Below are positions 34,276-43,503 of a stretch of 64,000 nt of DNA, in pieces. Below the pieces are notes generated by a model. That model was not told where the DNA came from. It saw only the letters and a program-made list of their open reading frames with translations, and searched no databases. The stretch lies in assembly GCA_958296125.1 (NCBI GenBank), contig OY282444.1, positions 4,945,266-5,009,265 on the forward strand. Direction: 5' to 3'. A program made the position numbers and the translations under genes. Source of the stretch: an uncultured Poribacteria bacterium. GTDB taxonomy: Bacteria > Poribacteria > WGA-4E > PCPOR2b. How positions within the stretch are numbered: the stretch's first letter is position 1; each line of letters begins with the position of its first letter.

Positions 34276-35163
34276 ATGATTCTCACGATGAACCAAAAAA
34301 AGATGGAATTGGGCGGGAAGTACCTCGGTTGGTTGCGTGAAGCCAACGACCTACTCGGCGATCGCGAGGCACTTCAAGCCCGGCTAAAAGAGGATGGCTA
34401 TCTATTAATCCGCGGCTTGCACGACCCGGAGAAGGTCAAAGCAACCCGCCGATTCCTCCTCGAAAAGCTGGACGAAAATGAGCAACTCGATCGCGCGTAC
34501 CCGCTTTTAGCGGGTGTACCGGCAGAGGGAAAACGCGGCATGTTTTTGGGTGGAAATAAAGCTGTTACCCATCAGCCCCCCTTTCTGAATCTGGTCGAAT
34601 CTGCGGAGATCATGGACTTTTGCGAAGGCTTCTACGATGCACCTATAATCACATACGATTATAAATGGTTGCGCGTGGTCGGTCCAGGAGGTTTCACCGG
34701 CGCGCACTACGATATCGTCTACATGGGACGTGGTACACAACGGCTTGTCACCTGCTGGACACCGCTCGGCGATGTGCCGCTCGACATGGGCCCATTGGTG
34801 ATTCTCGTCGGCTCCCACCGTTTTGAGGTTCTCAGGGAGACTTATGGCAAGATGGATGTCGATCGTGACCATGTGACCGGTTCGTTCTCGTATGACCCGA
34901 TCGAATTGGCTGATCGCTACGGCGGGCAGTGGCAGACGAGTTCGTTTGAAATGGGGGATGTGCTAATCTTCAGTATGTTCACCATGCACGGGTCGCTGGA
35001 CAACACGACCCATCGCTTTCGTCTCAGCACCGACACACGCTATCAACGCGCTGATGAGCCAGTGGACGAACGTTGGATCGGGGAAGACCCGATCGCACAT
35101 TATGCTTGGACGAAGGGTGAAACGGTGCCGATGGAGGAGATGCGGAAGCGGTGGGGTATCTAA
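34276..35163 (+). CDS. Phytanoyl-CoA dioxygenase (PhyH) family protein
   Basis: This 295-residue Fe(II)/2-oxoglutarate-dependent oxygenase of the PhyH family has the metal facial triad as HYD in TGAHYDIVYMG and a distal His in FTMHGSLDN, followed by an Arg (RFRLSTDTRYQ) that would bind 2-oxoglutarate. The double-stranded beta-helix order fits. The start at ATG 34276 follows GGAGGT and lies just after the sulfatase stop. PhyH paralogues are a known expansion in sponge-associated Poribacteria; their substrates are mostly unknown. Cotranscription suggests it hydroxylates something released or exposed by sulfatase action. Confidence 0.86.
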   Translation: MILTMNQKKMELGGKYLGWLREANDLLGDREALQARLKEDGYLLIRGLHDPEKVKATRRFLLEKLDENEQLDRAYPLLAGVPAEGKRGMFLGGNKAVTHQPPFLNLVESAEIMDFCEGFYDAPIITYDYKWLRVVGPGGFTGAHYDIVYMGRGTQRLVTCWTPLGDVPLDMGPLVILVGSHRFEVLRETYGKMDVDRDHVTGSFSYDPIELADRYGGQWQTSSFEMGDVLIFSMFTMHGSLDNTTHRFRLSTDTRYQRADEPVDERWIGEDPIAHYAWTKGETVPMEEMRKRWGI

Positions 35164-35194
35164 CCACCTTTGGATGACATTAGAAAGGAATCGT

Positions 35195-36166
35195 ATGACA
35201 CTTGACGATATTCAACAAATCGCTATCATCGGGGCAGGTTTGATGGGACATGGGATCGCCCAAGAATTTGCGTTTGCCGGCTATCAAGTCCACCTGCACG
35301 ATGTGAGCAAAGCACAGGTCCAAACCGGAATGGAGCGGATACGAGACAACCTTCGGGTGTTTGTGGAAAACGACCTCGCTAGACCGGATCAGATCGATGA
35401 AACGCTCCATCGGATTCATGGGTCTGACCAGCTTGAAACCGTTGGGGGAGAAGCGGATTTCGTCATTGAAGCGGTGATCGAAAATCTGCCCCTCAAGCAG
35501 GAGGTCTTCCGCCAACTGGATCAGATCTGTCCGCCGCACACCATTCTAGCAAGTAACACAACGGCACAGATGCCTTCGCAAATCGGCGCATTTACCCAGC
35601 GTCAAGATAAAATTTTGAACACCCACTATTTCAATCCGCCCTATCTCATCCCCCTCGTTGAACTGATTCGCAGTCCAAAAACGTCGGATGAGACGTTGCA
35701 GGTGGCGTATAATCTGATGGTGAAAATCGGGAAAACGCCAGCAATTATCCAGAAGGAAGTCCCCGGCTTTGTGGGCCCTCGCTTGCAAGCTGCCCTCATC
35801 CGCGAAGCGTTCTCAATCGTTGAGCGCGGCATCGCCACCGCGGAGGATGTCGATCTGGTGGTCCGCAATAGCTTCGGGCGTCGTTTGAGCATCGCCGGAC
35901 CGTTTCAGGTGTTTGAGTTGGCGGGATGGGATCTCGTCCTTGCAGCGTTTGAGGAGCTCTACAAAGATCTCAACAGTTCATCGGAGATTAACCCGCTCCT
36001 CCGCGAAATGGTTGAGGGCGACAAACTCGGTGTCAAATCGGGAGAGGGGTTCTACGAATGGACTCCTGAAAGGATTGAGGAGATTCGCGATAGGATGAAC
36101 CGGACGTTGATCGGTCGGATGACGGAAGACGTGACACGTGTCAGATGTTCGAGGAAGCACTGCTAA
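35195..36166 (+). CDS. 3-hydroxyacyl-CoA dehydrogenase family protein
   Basis: This 323-residue protein has an N-terminal NAD-binding motif (IAIIGAGLMGHGIAQEFAFAG), the catalytic His in LNTHYFNPPYLIPLVE followed by the Glu of its dyad, and the C-terminal dimerisation domain (EVPGFVGPRLQAALIREAFSI). It resembles 3-hydroxybutyryl-CoA or L-gulonate/lambda-crystallin-type dehydrogenases. ATG 35195 with AAAGGAA upstream is used; the longer ORF overlaps PhyH. In an operon with a sulfatase and a PhyH enzyme it may oxidise a hydroxylated product. Confidence 0.85.
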   Translation: MTLDDIQQIAIIGAGLMGHGIAQEFAFAGYQVHLHDVSKAQVQTGMERIRDNLRVFVENDLARPDQIDETLHRIHGSDQLETVGGEADFVIEAVIENLPLKQEVFRQLDQICPPHTILASNTTAQMPSQIGAFTQRQDKILNTHYFNPPYLIPLVELIRSPKTSDETLQVAYNLMVKIGKTPAIIQKEVPGFVGPRLQAALIREAFSIVERGIATAEDVDLVVRNSFGRRLSIAGPFQVFELAGWDLVLAAFEELYKDLNSSSEINPLLREMVEGDKLGVKSGEGFYEWTPERIEEIRDRMNRTLIGRMTEDVTRVRCSRKHC

Positions 36167-36180
36167 ACGAGCAACAGCGC

Positions 36181-36198
36181 GTAAGTTGGGTTGAACGG
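36181..36198. repeat. Single copy of the MITE-like terminal repeat
   Basis: GTAAGTTGGGTTGAACGG differs at one position from the 18-bp end at 6763-6780. It is followed by CTTACACTTTCTTGTTACATG, which is similar to DNA near 14158-14178. Confidence 0.6.
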
Positions 36199-36274
36199 CT
36201 TACACTTTCTTGTTACATGAACCTCATTTTTTCTGTGATTATTGCCTGATAGCTCTACTTTTCAGAAAAAAACC

Positions 36275-36303
36275 TTGCCTAAATCTAGAAAATTGCTTAT
36301 AAT
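36275..36303 (+). promoter_or_regulatory. Strong sigma70-like promoter upstream of the secreted cohesin/spondin gene
   Basis: TTGCCT (36275-36280) and a perfect TATAAT (36298-36303) are separated by 17 bases. This leaves a leader of about 110 bases before the ATG at 36423. Confidence 0.6.
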
Positions 36304-36422
36304 AACTCCCGTTCTCTGAAAAAATTCAACAATGAATGATAGATAGAGAATGATTCTGCCATGTTGGCAAGATACAATACAACTGAAAAATTAACCTCCA
36401 CAAGGATGAAAGGAATTACCTG

Positions 36423-39236
36423 ATGAAATGTCAGATTGCCAATCCAAAAACGTTTTTTGTCATTTTAGCTGCATTTATGTTAATTGCAGTTCACGGGGTT
36501 TACGGTCAAACGGTCTCAATAGAACCGGCTACGATAGAGTCTCCAACCGCTGGAGAACAACTGACCGTTAATATCAATATCACAGGCGGAATGAATGTGG
36601 CTGGCTATGAGATAACCGTTGCATTTGATTCAACTGCCCTCTCGTATGCCATCAGCTCAAATGGGGATTATTTGCCCGCCGGTGCGTTTGTCGTGCCCGC
36701 GGTTGTCACCGATACGAGTGCCAAGCTCGCTGCAACCGCCCTTGGTGCTACGGCAGATGGGGATGGCACGCTTGCCACAGTCACCTTTACAGTCGTCGAA
36801 GCCAAGGACTCTGCACTTGGACTAGAAGCCATCGTTTCTGACCCAACGGCGACTGCAATAGATGTGACAGTCCAGGGCAGCATGGTTACCGGACCTGCGC
36901 CGGAAATGCCGACGGAGCCAGTGATGCCGACGGAGCCTGCAATGCCTGAAATGCCCGAGGGGATTGAATTTACGGTAACGCTAACAAACCTCACTGTAGG
37001 GGTTCCCACCCAAGGGGGTCAGATTTTTTCACCGCCGATTTTTGTGACACATGGTCATGGGTTTTCAATTGGTGCACCAGGTGAGGCAGCCAGCATGCAA
37101 CTCGGCGTATTGGCGGAAACTGGCAACAATGGTCCGCTCGCTGAATTGGCTGGTGGATCAGACGCAGTAGGCGGTGTCGTTGCGTTTCCTGCTCCCCCTG
37201 ATGGGGTAGTGCTTCCCGGTGGGTCCGTTTCAGAGATGGTCTCCGCTAGTGCTAGCACCGGGTATCTCTCATTGGCGGCGATGCTTGTGGAAACTAACGA
37301 TGGCATTGTTTTAGCGAATAGTTTGCCACTCTTTGACGAGGCTGGTAACCCGCGCTCGTTTACAATGGATCTAATGGCCTATGACGCGGGTACGGAAGAA
37401 AATAACGAGTTGGCAACGCATGTTCCAGGCCCCCCATTTGAAGGCGGTGAACGTGCACCAACTGCGGACGTTATTGCAGCTCACCCCGGTATTGCCGGCA
37501 CTGCTGATGTAGGGGCTGCGTTTGGTTGGACAGAGCCTGTCGCAAGTGTGACTGTTGCACCGGTTGGGGAGATGCCACCCACAGAACCTGAAGTGCCAGT
37601 GGTGCCGGCGGAGCCTGCAATGCCAATAATGCCCGAGGGGATTGAATTTACAGTAATGCTAACAAACCTCACTGTAGGGGTTCCCACCCAAGGGGGTCAG
37701 ATTTTTTCACCGCCGATTTTTGTGACACATGGTCATGGATTTTCAATTGGTGCATCAGGTGAGGCAGCAAGCATGCAACTCGGCGTATTGGCGGAAACTG
37801 GCAACAATGGTCCGCTCGCTGAATTGGCTGGTGAGTCAGACGCAGTAGGCGGTATCGTTGTATTTCCTGCTCCCCCTGATGGGGTAGTGCTTCCCGGTGG
37901 GTCCGTTTCAGCGATGGTCTCCGCTAGTGCTAGCACCGGGTATCTCTCATTGGCGGCGATGCTTGTGGAAACCAACGATGGCATTGTTTTAGCGAATGGT
38001 TTGCCACTCTTTGACGAGGCTGGTAACCCGCGCTCGTTTACAATGGATTTAATGGCCTATGACGCGGGTACGGAAGAAAATAACGAGTTGGCAACGCATG
38101 TTCCAGGCCCCCCATTTGAAGGTGGTGAACGTGCACCAACTGCGGACGTTATTGCAGCTCACCCCGGTATTGCCGGCACTGCTGATGTAGGGGCTGCGTT
38201 TGGTTGGACAGAGCCTGTCGCAAGCGTGACTGTTGCACCAGTTGGAGAGATGCCACCCACAGAACCTGAAGTGCCCGAAGAGCCTGAAGTGCCCGAGGAA
38301 CCTAAAATGCCCATAGAGGGTATGATGATGTTCGAGATGGAGTTGGCAGCCGGGTTGAACATGATCTCCTTGCCACTGATGCCATCGGAACCTTACACGG
38401 CGAGCATGTTTGCTGAAATGATTGGCGCGACCGTTGTGATTCAGCTTGACACGGCGATGCAGCAATTTGTCGGGTTCACCACAGACCAAGAGGGCGATGG
38501 CTTCCCGATTGAGGGTGGTAAGGGTTATATTGTCAACGTCCCTGGCGGCGGCATGGTCACCTTTGAGGGAACAGCGTGGAGCAACATGTCGAAAGAAGCA
38601 CCGGCTGCACCGGGGGTCCAACTTCCGAGTACGGCATGGGCATTTGTCGTCAGTGGCGATCTGCTAGAAACTGAGGTGGGCGTATCCTACACGGTTGTTG
38701 CGAAAAATCACCGCACTGGTGAAGCTGCAACAAGGCTCGTTTCCAGCGACCACAAGGAGTTCAACGCAGTCTGGGCAGACCTTACGCGGAAGAGCGTGAT
38801 TGAGGCTGGTGATACGTTAGAGGTTACCCTGATAGATGAGTGGGGGAATATCGTCTCGGGTCCCTTCACACATAAGGTCGGGATTGAAGATCTTCGGAAA
38901 GCTTACCTGAGCCTACCGCTGACTGTCGGCGATGTCCATCCAGAAGATACCATCTTGGGACAGAACTTCCCCAATCCGTTCAACCCAGAAACATGGATTC
39001 CATACCAGCTTGAGAAATCGGCAGATGTCGCTCTCCAGATTTACGACAGGTCCGGTAGTATTGTGCGGACGCTGGATCTCGGTTTCAAGTCACAAGGGTT
39101 CTATATGACCCGCTCCACAGCGGCATACTGGGATGGTCGTAACAATATGGGTGAACAGGTCGCCTCAGGGGTCTACTTCTACAGTTTGCAAACCGCTGAT
39201 TTCTCGGCAACACGGAAGATGCTGATTTTGAAGTAG
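36423..39236 (+). CDS. Secreted cohesin and double spondin-domain protein with C-terminal sorting module
   Basis: This 937-residue protein has a signal peptide (FFVILAAFMLIAVHGVYG), a cohesin-like beta domain at about residues 28-155, and two almost identical spondin_N-like domains at about 180-380 and 406-606, each with GEAASMQLGVLAETGNNGPL, AMLVETNDG and YDAGTEENNE. Proline/glutamate linkers separate them. A further domain with LNMISLPLMPSEPY follows, and the protein ends with the NPFNPETWIPYQL sorting module (FlgD-like, final 90 residues). The two spondin units repeat at 678 bases in near-identical DNA, so the duplication is recent or kept by gene conversion. It is probably exported and anchored or released at the cell surface, with cohesin/dockerin binding to partners. 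Confidence 0.85.
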   Translation: MKCQIANPKTFFVILAAFMLIAVHGVYGQTVSIEPATIESPTAGEQLTVNINITGGMNVAGYEITVAFDSTALSYAISSNGDYLPAGAFVVPAVVTDTSAKLAATALGATADGDGTLATVTFTVVEAKDSALGLEAIVSDPTATAIDVTVQGSMVTGPAPEMPTEPVMPTEPAMPEMPEGIEFTVTLTNLTVGVPTQGGQIFSPPIFVTHGHGFSIGAPGEAASMQLGVLAETGNNGPLAELAGGSDAVGGVVAFPAPPDGVVLPGGSVSEMVSASASTGYLSLAAMLVETNDGIVLANSLPLFDEAGNPRSFTMDLMAYDAGTEENNELATHVPGPPFEGGERAPTADVIAAHPGIAGTADVGAAFGWTEPVASVTVAPVGEMPPTEPEVPVVPAEPAMPIMPEGIEFTVMLTNLTVGVPTQGGQIFSPPIFVTHGHGFSIGASGEAASMQLGVLAETGNNGPLAELAGESDAVGGIVVFPAPPDGVVLPGGSVSAMVSASASTGYLSLAAMLVETNDGIVLANGLPLFDEAGNPRSFTMDLMAYDAGTEENNELATHVPGPPFEGGERAPTADVIAAHPGIAGTADVGAAFGWTEPVASVTVAPVGEMPPTEPEVPEEPEVPEEPKMPIEGMMMFEMELAAGLNMISLPLMPSEPYTASMFAEMIGATVVIQLDTAMQQFVGFTTDQEGDGFPIEGGKGYIVNVPGGGMVTFEGTAWSNMSKEAPAAPGVQLPSTAWAFVVSGDLLETEVGVSYTVVAKNHRTGEAATRLVSSDHKEFNAVWADLTRKSVIEAGDTLEVTLIDEWGNIVSGPFTHKVGIEDLRKAYLSLPLTVGDVHPEDTILGQNFPNPFNPETWIPYQLEKSADVALQIYDRSGSIVRTLDLGFKSQGFYMTRSTAAYWDGRNNMGEQVASGVYFYSLQTADFSATRKMLILK
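36900..38255 (+). repeat. 678-bp direct tandem repeat (spondin domain pair)
   Basis: Sequence from about 36900 recurs 678 bases downstream (226 codons) with only scattered changes, covering one spondin domain plus its linker. A third partial linker copy (GTGCCCGAAGAGCCTGAAGT, about 38270) follows. Confidence 0.85.
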
Positions 39237-39250
39237 GTCCTTTTGCCTAA

Positions 39251-39308
39251 GGTAACTTAGGTTGAACGGCCCTCGAAACCTATCAACCCTGCCCCCATAA
39301 GGGCAGGG
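39251..39308. repeat. Repeat end and perfect 8-bp hairpin downstream of the secreted protein gene
   Basis: TTAGGTTGAACGG, near 39257-39269, is a half copy of the MITE-like end. CCCTGCCC (39287-39294) and GGGCAGGG (39301-39308) form a hairpin with a six-base loop but no T-run. Confidence 0.5.
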
Positions 39309-39402
39309 CATTGTCCATAAGACCTTTTAACAGGGTTTTGGAGGAGCGGACGTAAGACGGACTTCGGTTCGCTATCCGTGTTGATACCACAATTCGATTC
39401 CT

Positions 39403-39455
39403 AAATGGGAGCGTCGAGCTAGCAGACAGGATCTTAGCTCCATGCTCCCATTTTT
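39403..39455 (+). terminator. Likely Rho-independent terminator
   Basis: AAATGGGAGC (39403-39412) pairs with GCTCCCATTT (39444-39453), and the stem runs directly into TTTTT (39451-39455). The loop is long at 31 bases. It lies between the two large secreted-protein genes. Confidence 0.5.
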
Positions 39456-39494
39456 GCTTAAAAGACAGTTTTCAAATCGACAGGAACATCTTTC

Positions 39495-42400
39495 ATGAAT
39501 AAGTGGATTACTTCTACATCTATTGTGCTCGCACTCTATACAATCCTAATATGTCTTCCATCTTCGGTATATGCCGAAAGGGAAGTAAGACAGCAGATTC
39601 AACTGAGAGCAGGCGCGGCATTACAGCGGATCAAATCCGATTCAGAAACCCCTGTCCGTGCACGATGGCATCGGGGCCGGGGAACAGTCCGCAGCCTCTA
39701 CAATTTAACACTGCCTCCCCCAATAGGAACGCTGGAAACATCAACGCGTCAATGCCTTAATGACTACTGTGACCTTTTTGCGATGACCGATCCGAGCATC
39801 GAGCTGCGTCTCACGGACATCCAAAGCAGCTTAACGGGTAGACATGTTCGATTCCATCAATACTACAACGGTATCGAAGTTTACGGTGCGGCAATCTCCC
39901 TCCATACCAACCGCTCTGGACAGATACGAGTCATCCACAACAACTATTTCCCACAGATTAACATCAGCACAGCGGCATCGCTCTCCCCGGAACAGGCGAT
40001 CCGTATCGCCATTACCGAATCCGGTGCATTCGATGCGCGCAAGCCGCCGCGGGCCAACTTGGTCATTTTCCCGAATCGTGATGCGGGGCAGATAGGCGAC
40101 TATGCGAATGCGTATCGTCTCGCTTACCGCGCAATTGTACACTCCCGTCAGCCGGTCGCAAGTTGGGAGTATATCATTGATGCCACCACCGGCGAACCGT
40201 TGCATCGACGAAACCTGATCAGGTTTGCTGACGGACGGGGACGCGTCTTTAACCCGAATCCCATTGTTGCCCTTAAGGATTCCACGCTCATGGACCAGGA
40301 CGATGCCGCCGACGCTATACCAGAAGAAGCATACACGGACGTGATTCTACCTGAGTTGGGCGGGAATGGTTTTCTTGATGGGCCCTACGTGAGCACGCGA
40401 CTGACCGAAAATCGTGCCAACGAGCCGACGCTGGAGTTCAACTACCTCCGAGATGACCCCCGATTTGAGGAGGTGATGGTCTATTATCACGTTGATGCCG
40501 TTGGGCGTTATCTGAAAGGACTCGGCTTCGATTTCATAGACGATTGGCAGATTCTTGCAAATGTACACTTTGGTAGGACAAAGAACGCTTTCTACGACGA
40601 TGAGGAAGGCTCGATTAATTTCGGAGATGGCGGTGTTGATAATGCTGAAGATGCTGAAGTGATCATCCACGAATATGGCCACGCTATCCTTGATCGACAG
40701 GTCCCTAACATATACAAAAGTGAAGGTGGCGCGATACACGAAGGGTTTAGCGATTTTCTATCAGCCAGTTTCTTCAGTGCTGTCAGCGACGGTTTTGGTG
40801 ACCTGATCGTTTTTGACTGGGCAGGCTCAGATGACCCTGAAGTGTTCACTCGTCCCGTAAATGGTAACAAACGCTATCCCGAAGACATTGTAGGTGAACC
40901 ACACGCCGATGGGGAGATTTGGTCTGCAGCACTATGGGAAATTTTTGAAGCGATTGGGCGCGATGCGTCGATCCGCTTGATTGTTGAGAGCCATTTCTTC
41001 CTCTCGCCCAACGCAGAATTTGCCGATGGGGCATCAGCAATTTTTATCGCGGATCAAGAACTGAACGGCGACGTAAATTTTGACCTCATTTTGGGCATTA
41101 TGGAGAACCGTGGATTCTTTACGCCGCCCAAGTTGGCATCGGATGCCTTTGAGGAGAACGATACAGCGGAGGCCGCAGCTGCGATCGAACTCCCCTTCGT
41201 CAACGAGAAGTTGTCGGTTCATACGGCAGATAATGATGATTACTATCAATTTCGTTTAGATGAGACGATGCAAGTTGGGGTGGGAATTGATTTTCAACCT
41301 ATCTACGGCGAGTTGATGTTTACATTGACTGGACCTAATAGTATCGAGCTCGTTACCTTCGAGACGAAGGATGTCACATCGCTTGAATTAGTGCCGGGCG
41401 ATTATCTCGTTGCAGTTTCTGGCATCAACGGTGCGACCAACGATTATCAGCTAGCACTCATCATTGACAGCCACGGCGATACGCCTGACACGGCGACCCC
41501 TGCAGCGATCGGTGACACGATAGAGAGTTTCATCGACTTCAGTGGAGATACAGATTTCTTTGCATTTGAAGGTGAGAAAGGGCAGCATATTGACATCACT
41601 GTTATAACTAAGAGATCCGACCTCGACTCTCTACTCGTTGTCTATACGCCGGATGGTGAGCTCTTCGCTAAAAATGATGACCTCTTTCCGACCACCGCTC
41701 GGGATCCGACGCCTGAATTGTTAAATCCACGTGGTATTGATTCCCGTGTGGATGTCGAGTTACCAACCGATGGAACCTACCTGATCGCTGTCAGCAACGT
41801 TGCACCCCCTAACCTTAACGCTCCCTTCGGCGGTCTGAACTACGCTTACACGCTGTCGATTGGTGAGCAGACCGATGACCATGCAGCGTGCGGTAGTGGC
41901 GAGGAAACGCCATTGACCTTCGACACACCTATAACCGGGGCCATTACTGCCGGCGACCCTGCATCTCAAGAGCCTCATGACTCGGACGGTTTCCTATTTA
42001 AAGCATCAGAGGGCACTGTCATTGCCCTGCGCGTTGATGTGGAAAATCCTACACAAGGAGTCATATTCACAGCGACGCAACTTAGGCTTGTGGATGAGTT
42101 CGGAGAAACGTTAGTATCTATTGCGGGCGATCCCAATAGCTCGGAGCTGGGAATTGATGGATTTCTCATCCCCGCCGATGGCATGTATTGTGCTGAGGTT
42201 ACCGGTTTCGTGGGAGGCGCGCCCGATTCCACTTATACCTATACACTGACGTTATCTGAAGGTGAGCTCCCCGAAGATGACCACGACGACCTAAATGGGG
42301 TGCCGACCCCCTTAACAGTAGATGTTCCTGTCGAGGGAGCCATCAGTTTTGCCGGGGATGCCGATGCGTTTCAGTTTACTGCCACAGCGGGACACACCAT

Positions 42401-43502
42401 TACGTTAGCGGCGGGCGGGCAACTCGCCCATCCGTTTTTTGAGTTAGTTTTGACCCTGTATAATAGCGATTTGCAGCGTTTAGCGGAAGTTCAGCTCTTT
42501 GTAGAAGGTCCTGATTCAATGCTAGAAGGATTTGAAATTCCTGTGGACGGAACTTACTATGCCGAGATTAAACATTTCGGGAGAAGTGAGCCGAATTTTA
42601 CCTACACATTGACCCTAACAATCGAAGAAGGAGACGGTGCGGGTCAATTCCCCCCCTATGATGTCAACCAAGATGGCAAGGTGGACATTTTTGATCTCGT
42701 GCTTGTCGGTCAACATTTCGGCGAAAAATTGATTAACGCCACGCCAACCGCAGACTTTGGGCAACTTCGGTCGGTGTCACCCGAAGGAGAGTTGCGCCTT
42801 CTGATGACCCCAAGTGTGACGGATACACGCCAATTGACCGTCTCAATCCACACCACAGCGATTACTGACCTTTACGGCTACCATTTTTCAATCCAGTATG
42901 ATCCAGCGGTGTTAGAACTCCTCACTGCGTCGCCAAGCCCAGTCTTAGCCGCCGCGCTGCCCCAAAGCTATTGGCATATCTCTCAGCAAGGGACACAACT
43001 GCAGCTGATGCAGACTCGTCAAGGAACACTAGAGGGTATGACAGCGGAGGGTTCACTGGCAACGCTTGTTTTTCACGTCAAAAAGACGCAGCCTTCCTCC
43101 TTACAATCCCCCATCCAGATCGTTGACCTACACCTGGCGGATTCGCTGACAAGGGCAATTCCGATGAACATGGTCGATGAGCGCGTGTCGATGGCAAGGC
43201 TATTCCCTGAGAAACCGATGTTGTTGCAAAACTATCCAAACCCGTTTAACCCAGAAACATGGATTCCATATCAGCTCTCTACCGATTCAGAAGTGGTTAT
43301 CTCAATTTACGATACACAGGGTGAGCGTATCCGTCAATTAGATCTCGGCTATCAGCACGTTGGGACATACACCACTCCCGATAGGGCGGCTTACTGGAAC
43401 GGAGAAGATATGTATGGTGAGCCGCTTGCGAGCGGCTTATATTTCTATCAGATCCAGGCAGGGGCGTTTTCTATGAGTCGCAAAATGGTTATCCTCAAAT
43501 AA
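39495..43502 (+). CDS. Secreted metallopeptidase with PPC, dockerin, cohesin and sorting modules
   Basis: This 1335-residue exported protein starts with a signal peptide (SIVLALYTILICLPSSVYA). An FTP/PepSY-like propeptide region (VRFHQYYNGIEVYGAAI) is followed by a gluzincin catalytic domain with HEYGH (about residue 393) and a downstream Glu in GAIHEGFSDFLSA, as in fungalysin M36 or thermolysin-like peptidases. Next come about four PPC-type beta domains (residues 550-1045), one dockerin Ca-binding repeat (DVNQDGKVDIFDLVLVGQHF), a cohesin-like domain and the NPFNPETWIPYQL sorting module. Having both dockerin and cohesin could allow chains or networks with the neighbouring secreted proteins. 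It would degrade extracellular protein. The next gene starts one base after its stop. Confidence 0.87.
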   Translation: MNKWITSTSIVLALYTILICLPSSVYAEREVRQQIQLRAGAALQRIKSDSETPVRARWHRGRGTVRSLYNLTLPPPIGTLETSTRQCLNDYCDLFAMTDPSIELRLTDIQSSLTGRHVRFHQYYNGIEVYGAAISLHTNRSGQIRVIHNNYFPQINISTAASLSPEQAIRIAITESGAFDARKPPRANLVIFPNRDAGQIGDYANAYRLAYRAIVHSRQPVASWEYIIDATTGEPLHRRNLIRFADGRGRVFNPNPIVALKDSTLMDQDDAADAIPEEAYTDVILPELGGNGFLDGPYVSTRLTENRANEPTLEFNYLRDDPRFEEVMVYYHVDAVGRYLKGLGFDFIDDWQILANVHFGRTKNAFYDDEEGSINFGDGGVDNAEDAEVIIHEYGHAILDRQVPNIYKSEGGAIHEGFSDFLSASFFSAVSDGFGDLIVFDWAGSDDPEVFTRPVNGNKRYPEDIVGEPHADGEIWSAALWEIFEAIGRDASIRLIVESHFFLSPNAEFADGASAIFIADQELNGDVNFDLILGIMENRGFFTPPKLASDAFEENDTAEAAAAIELPFVNEKLSVHTADNDDYYQFRLDETMQVGVGIDFQPIYGELMFTLTGPNSIELVTFETKDVTSLELVPGDYLVAVSGINGATNDYQLALIIDSHGDTPDTATPAAIGDTIESFIDFSGDTDFFAFEGEKGQHIDITVITKRSDLDSLLVVYTPDGELFAKNDDLFPTTARDPTPELLNPRGIDSRVDVELPTDGTYLIAVSNVAPPNLNAPFGGLNYAYTLSIGEQTDDHAACGSGEETPLTFDTPITGAITAGDPASQEPHDSDGFLFKASEGTVIALRVDVENPTQGVIFTATQLRLVDEFGETLVSIAGDPNSSELGIDGFLIPADGMYCAEVTGFVGGAPDSTYTYTLTLSEGELPEDDHDDLNGVPTPLTVDVPVEGAISFAGDADAFQFTATAGHTITLAAGGQLAHPFFELVLTLYNSDLQRLAEVQLFVEGPDSMLEGFEIPVDGTYYAEIKHFGRSEPNFTYTLTLTIEEGDGAGQFPPYDVNQDGKVDIFDLVLVGQHFGEKLINATPTADFGQLRSVSPEGELRLLMTPSVTDTRQLTVSIHTTAITDLYGYHFSIQYDPAVLELLTASPSPVLAAALPQSYWHISQQGTQLQLMQTRQGTLEGMTAEGSLATLVFHVKKTQPSSLQSPIQIVDLHLADSLTRAIPMNMVDERVSMARLFPEKPMLLQNYPNPFNPETWIPYQLSTDSEVVISIYDTQGERIRQLDLGYQHVGTYTTPDRAAYWNGEDMYGEPLASGLYFYQIQAGAFSMSRKMVILK

Positions 43503-43503
43503 G

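Noticed and set aside
36460-38700. Long minus-strand ORFs opposite the spondin and cohesin coding region
   Set aside because: They mirror the repetitive plus-strand gene, have low-complexity composition and no ribosome binding sites.
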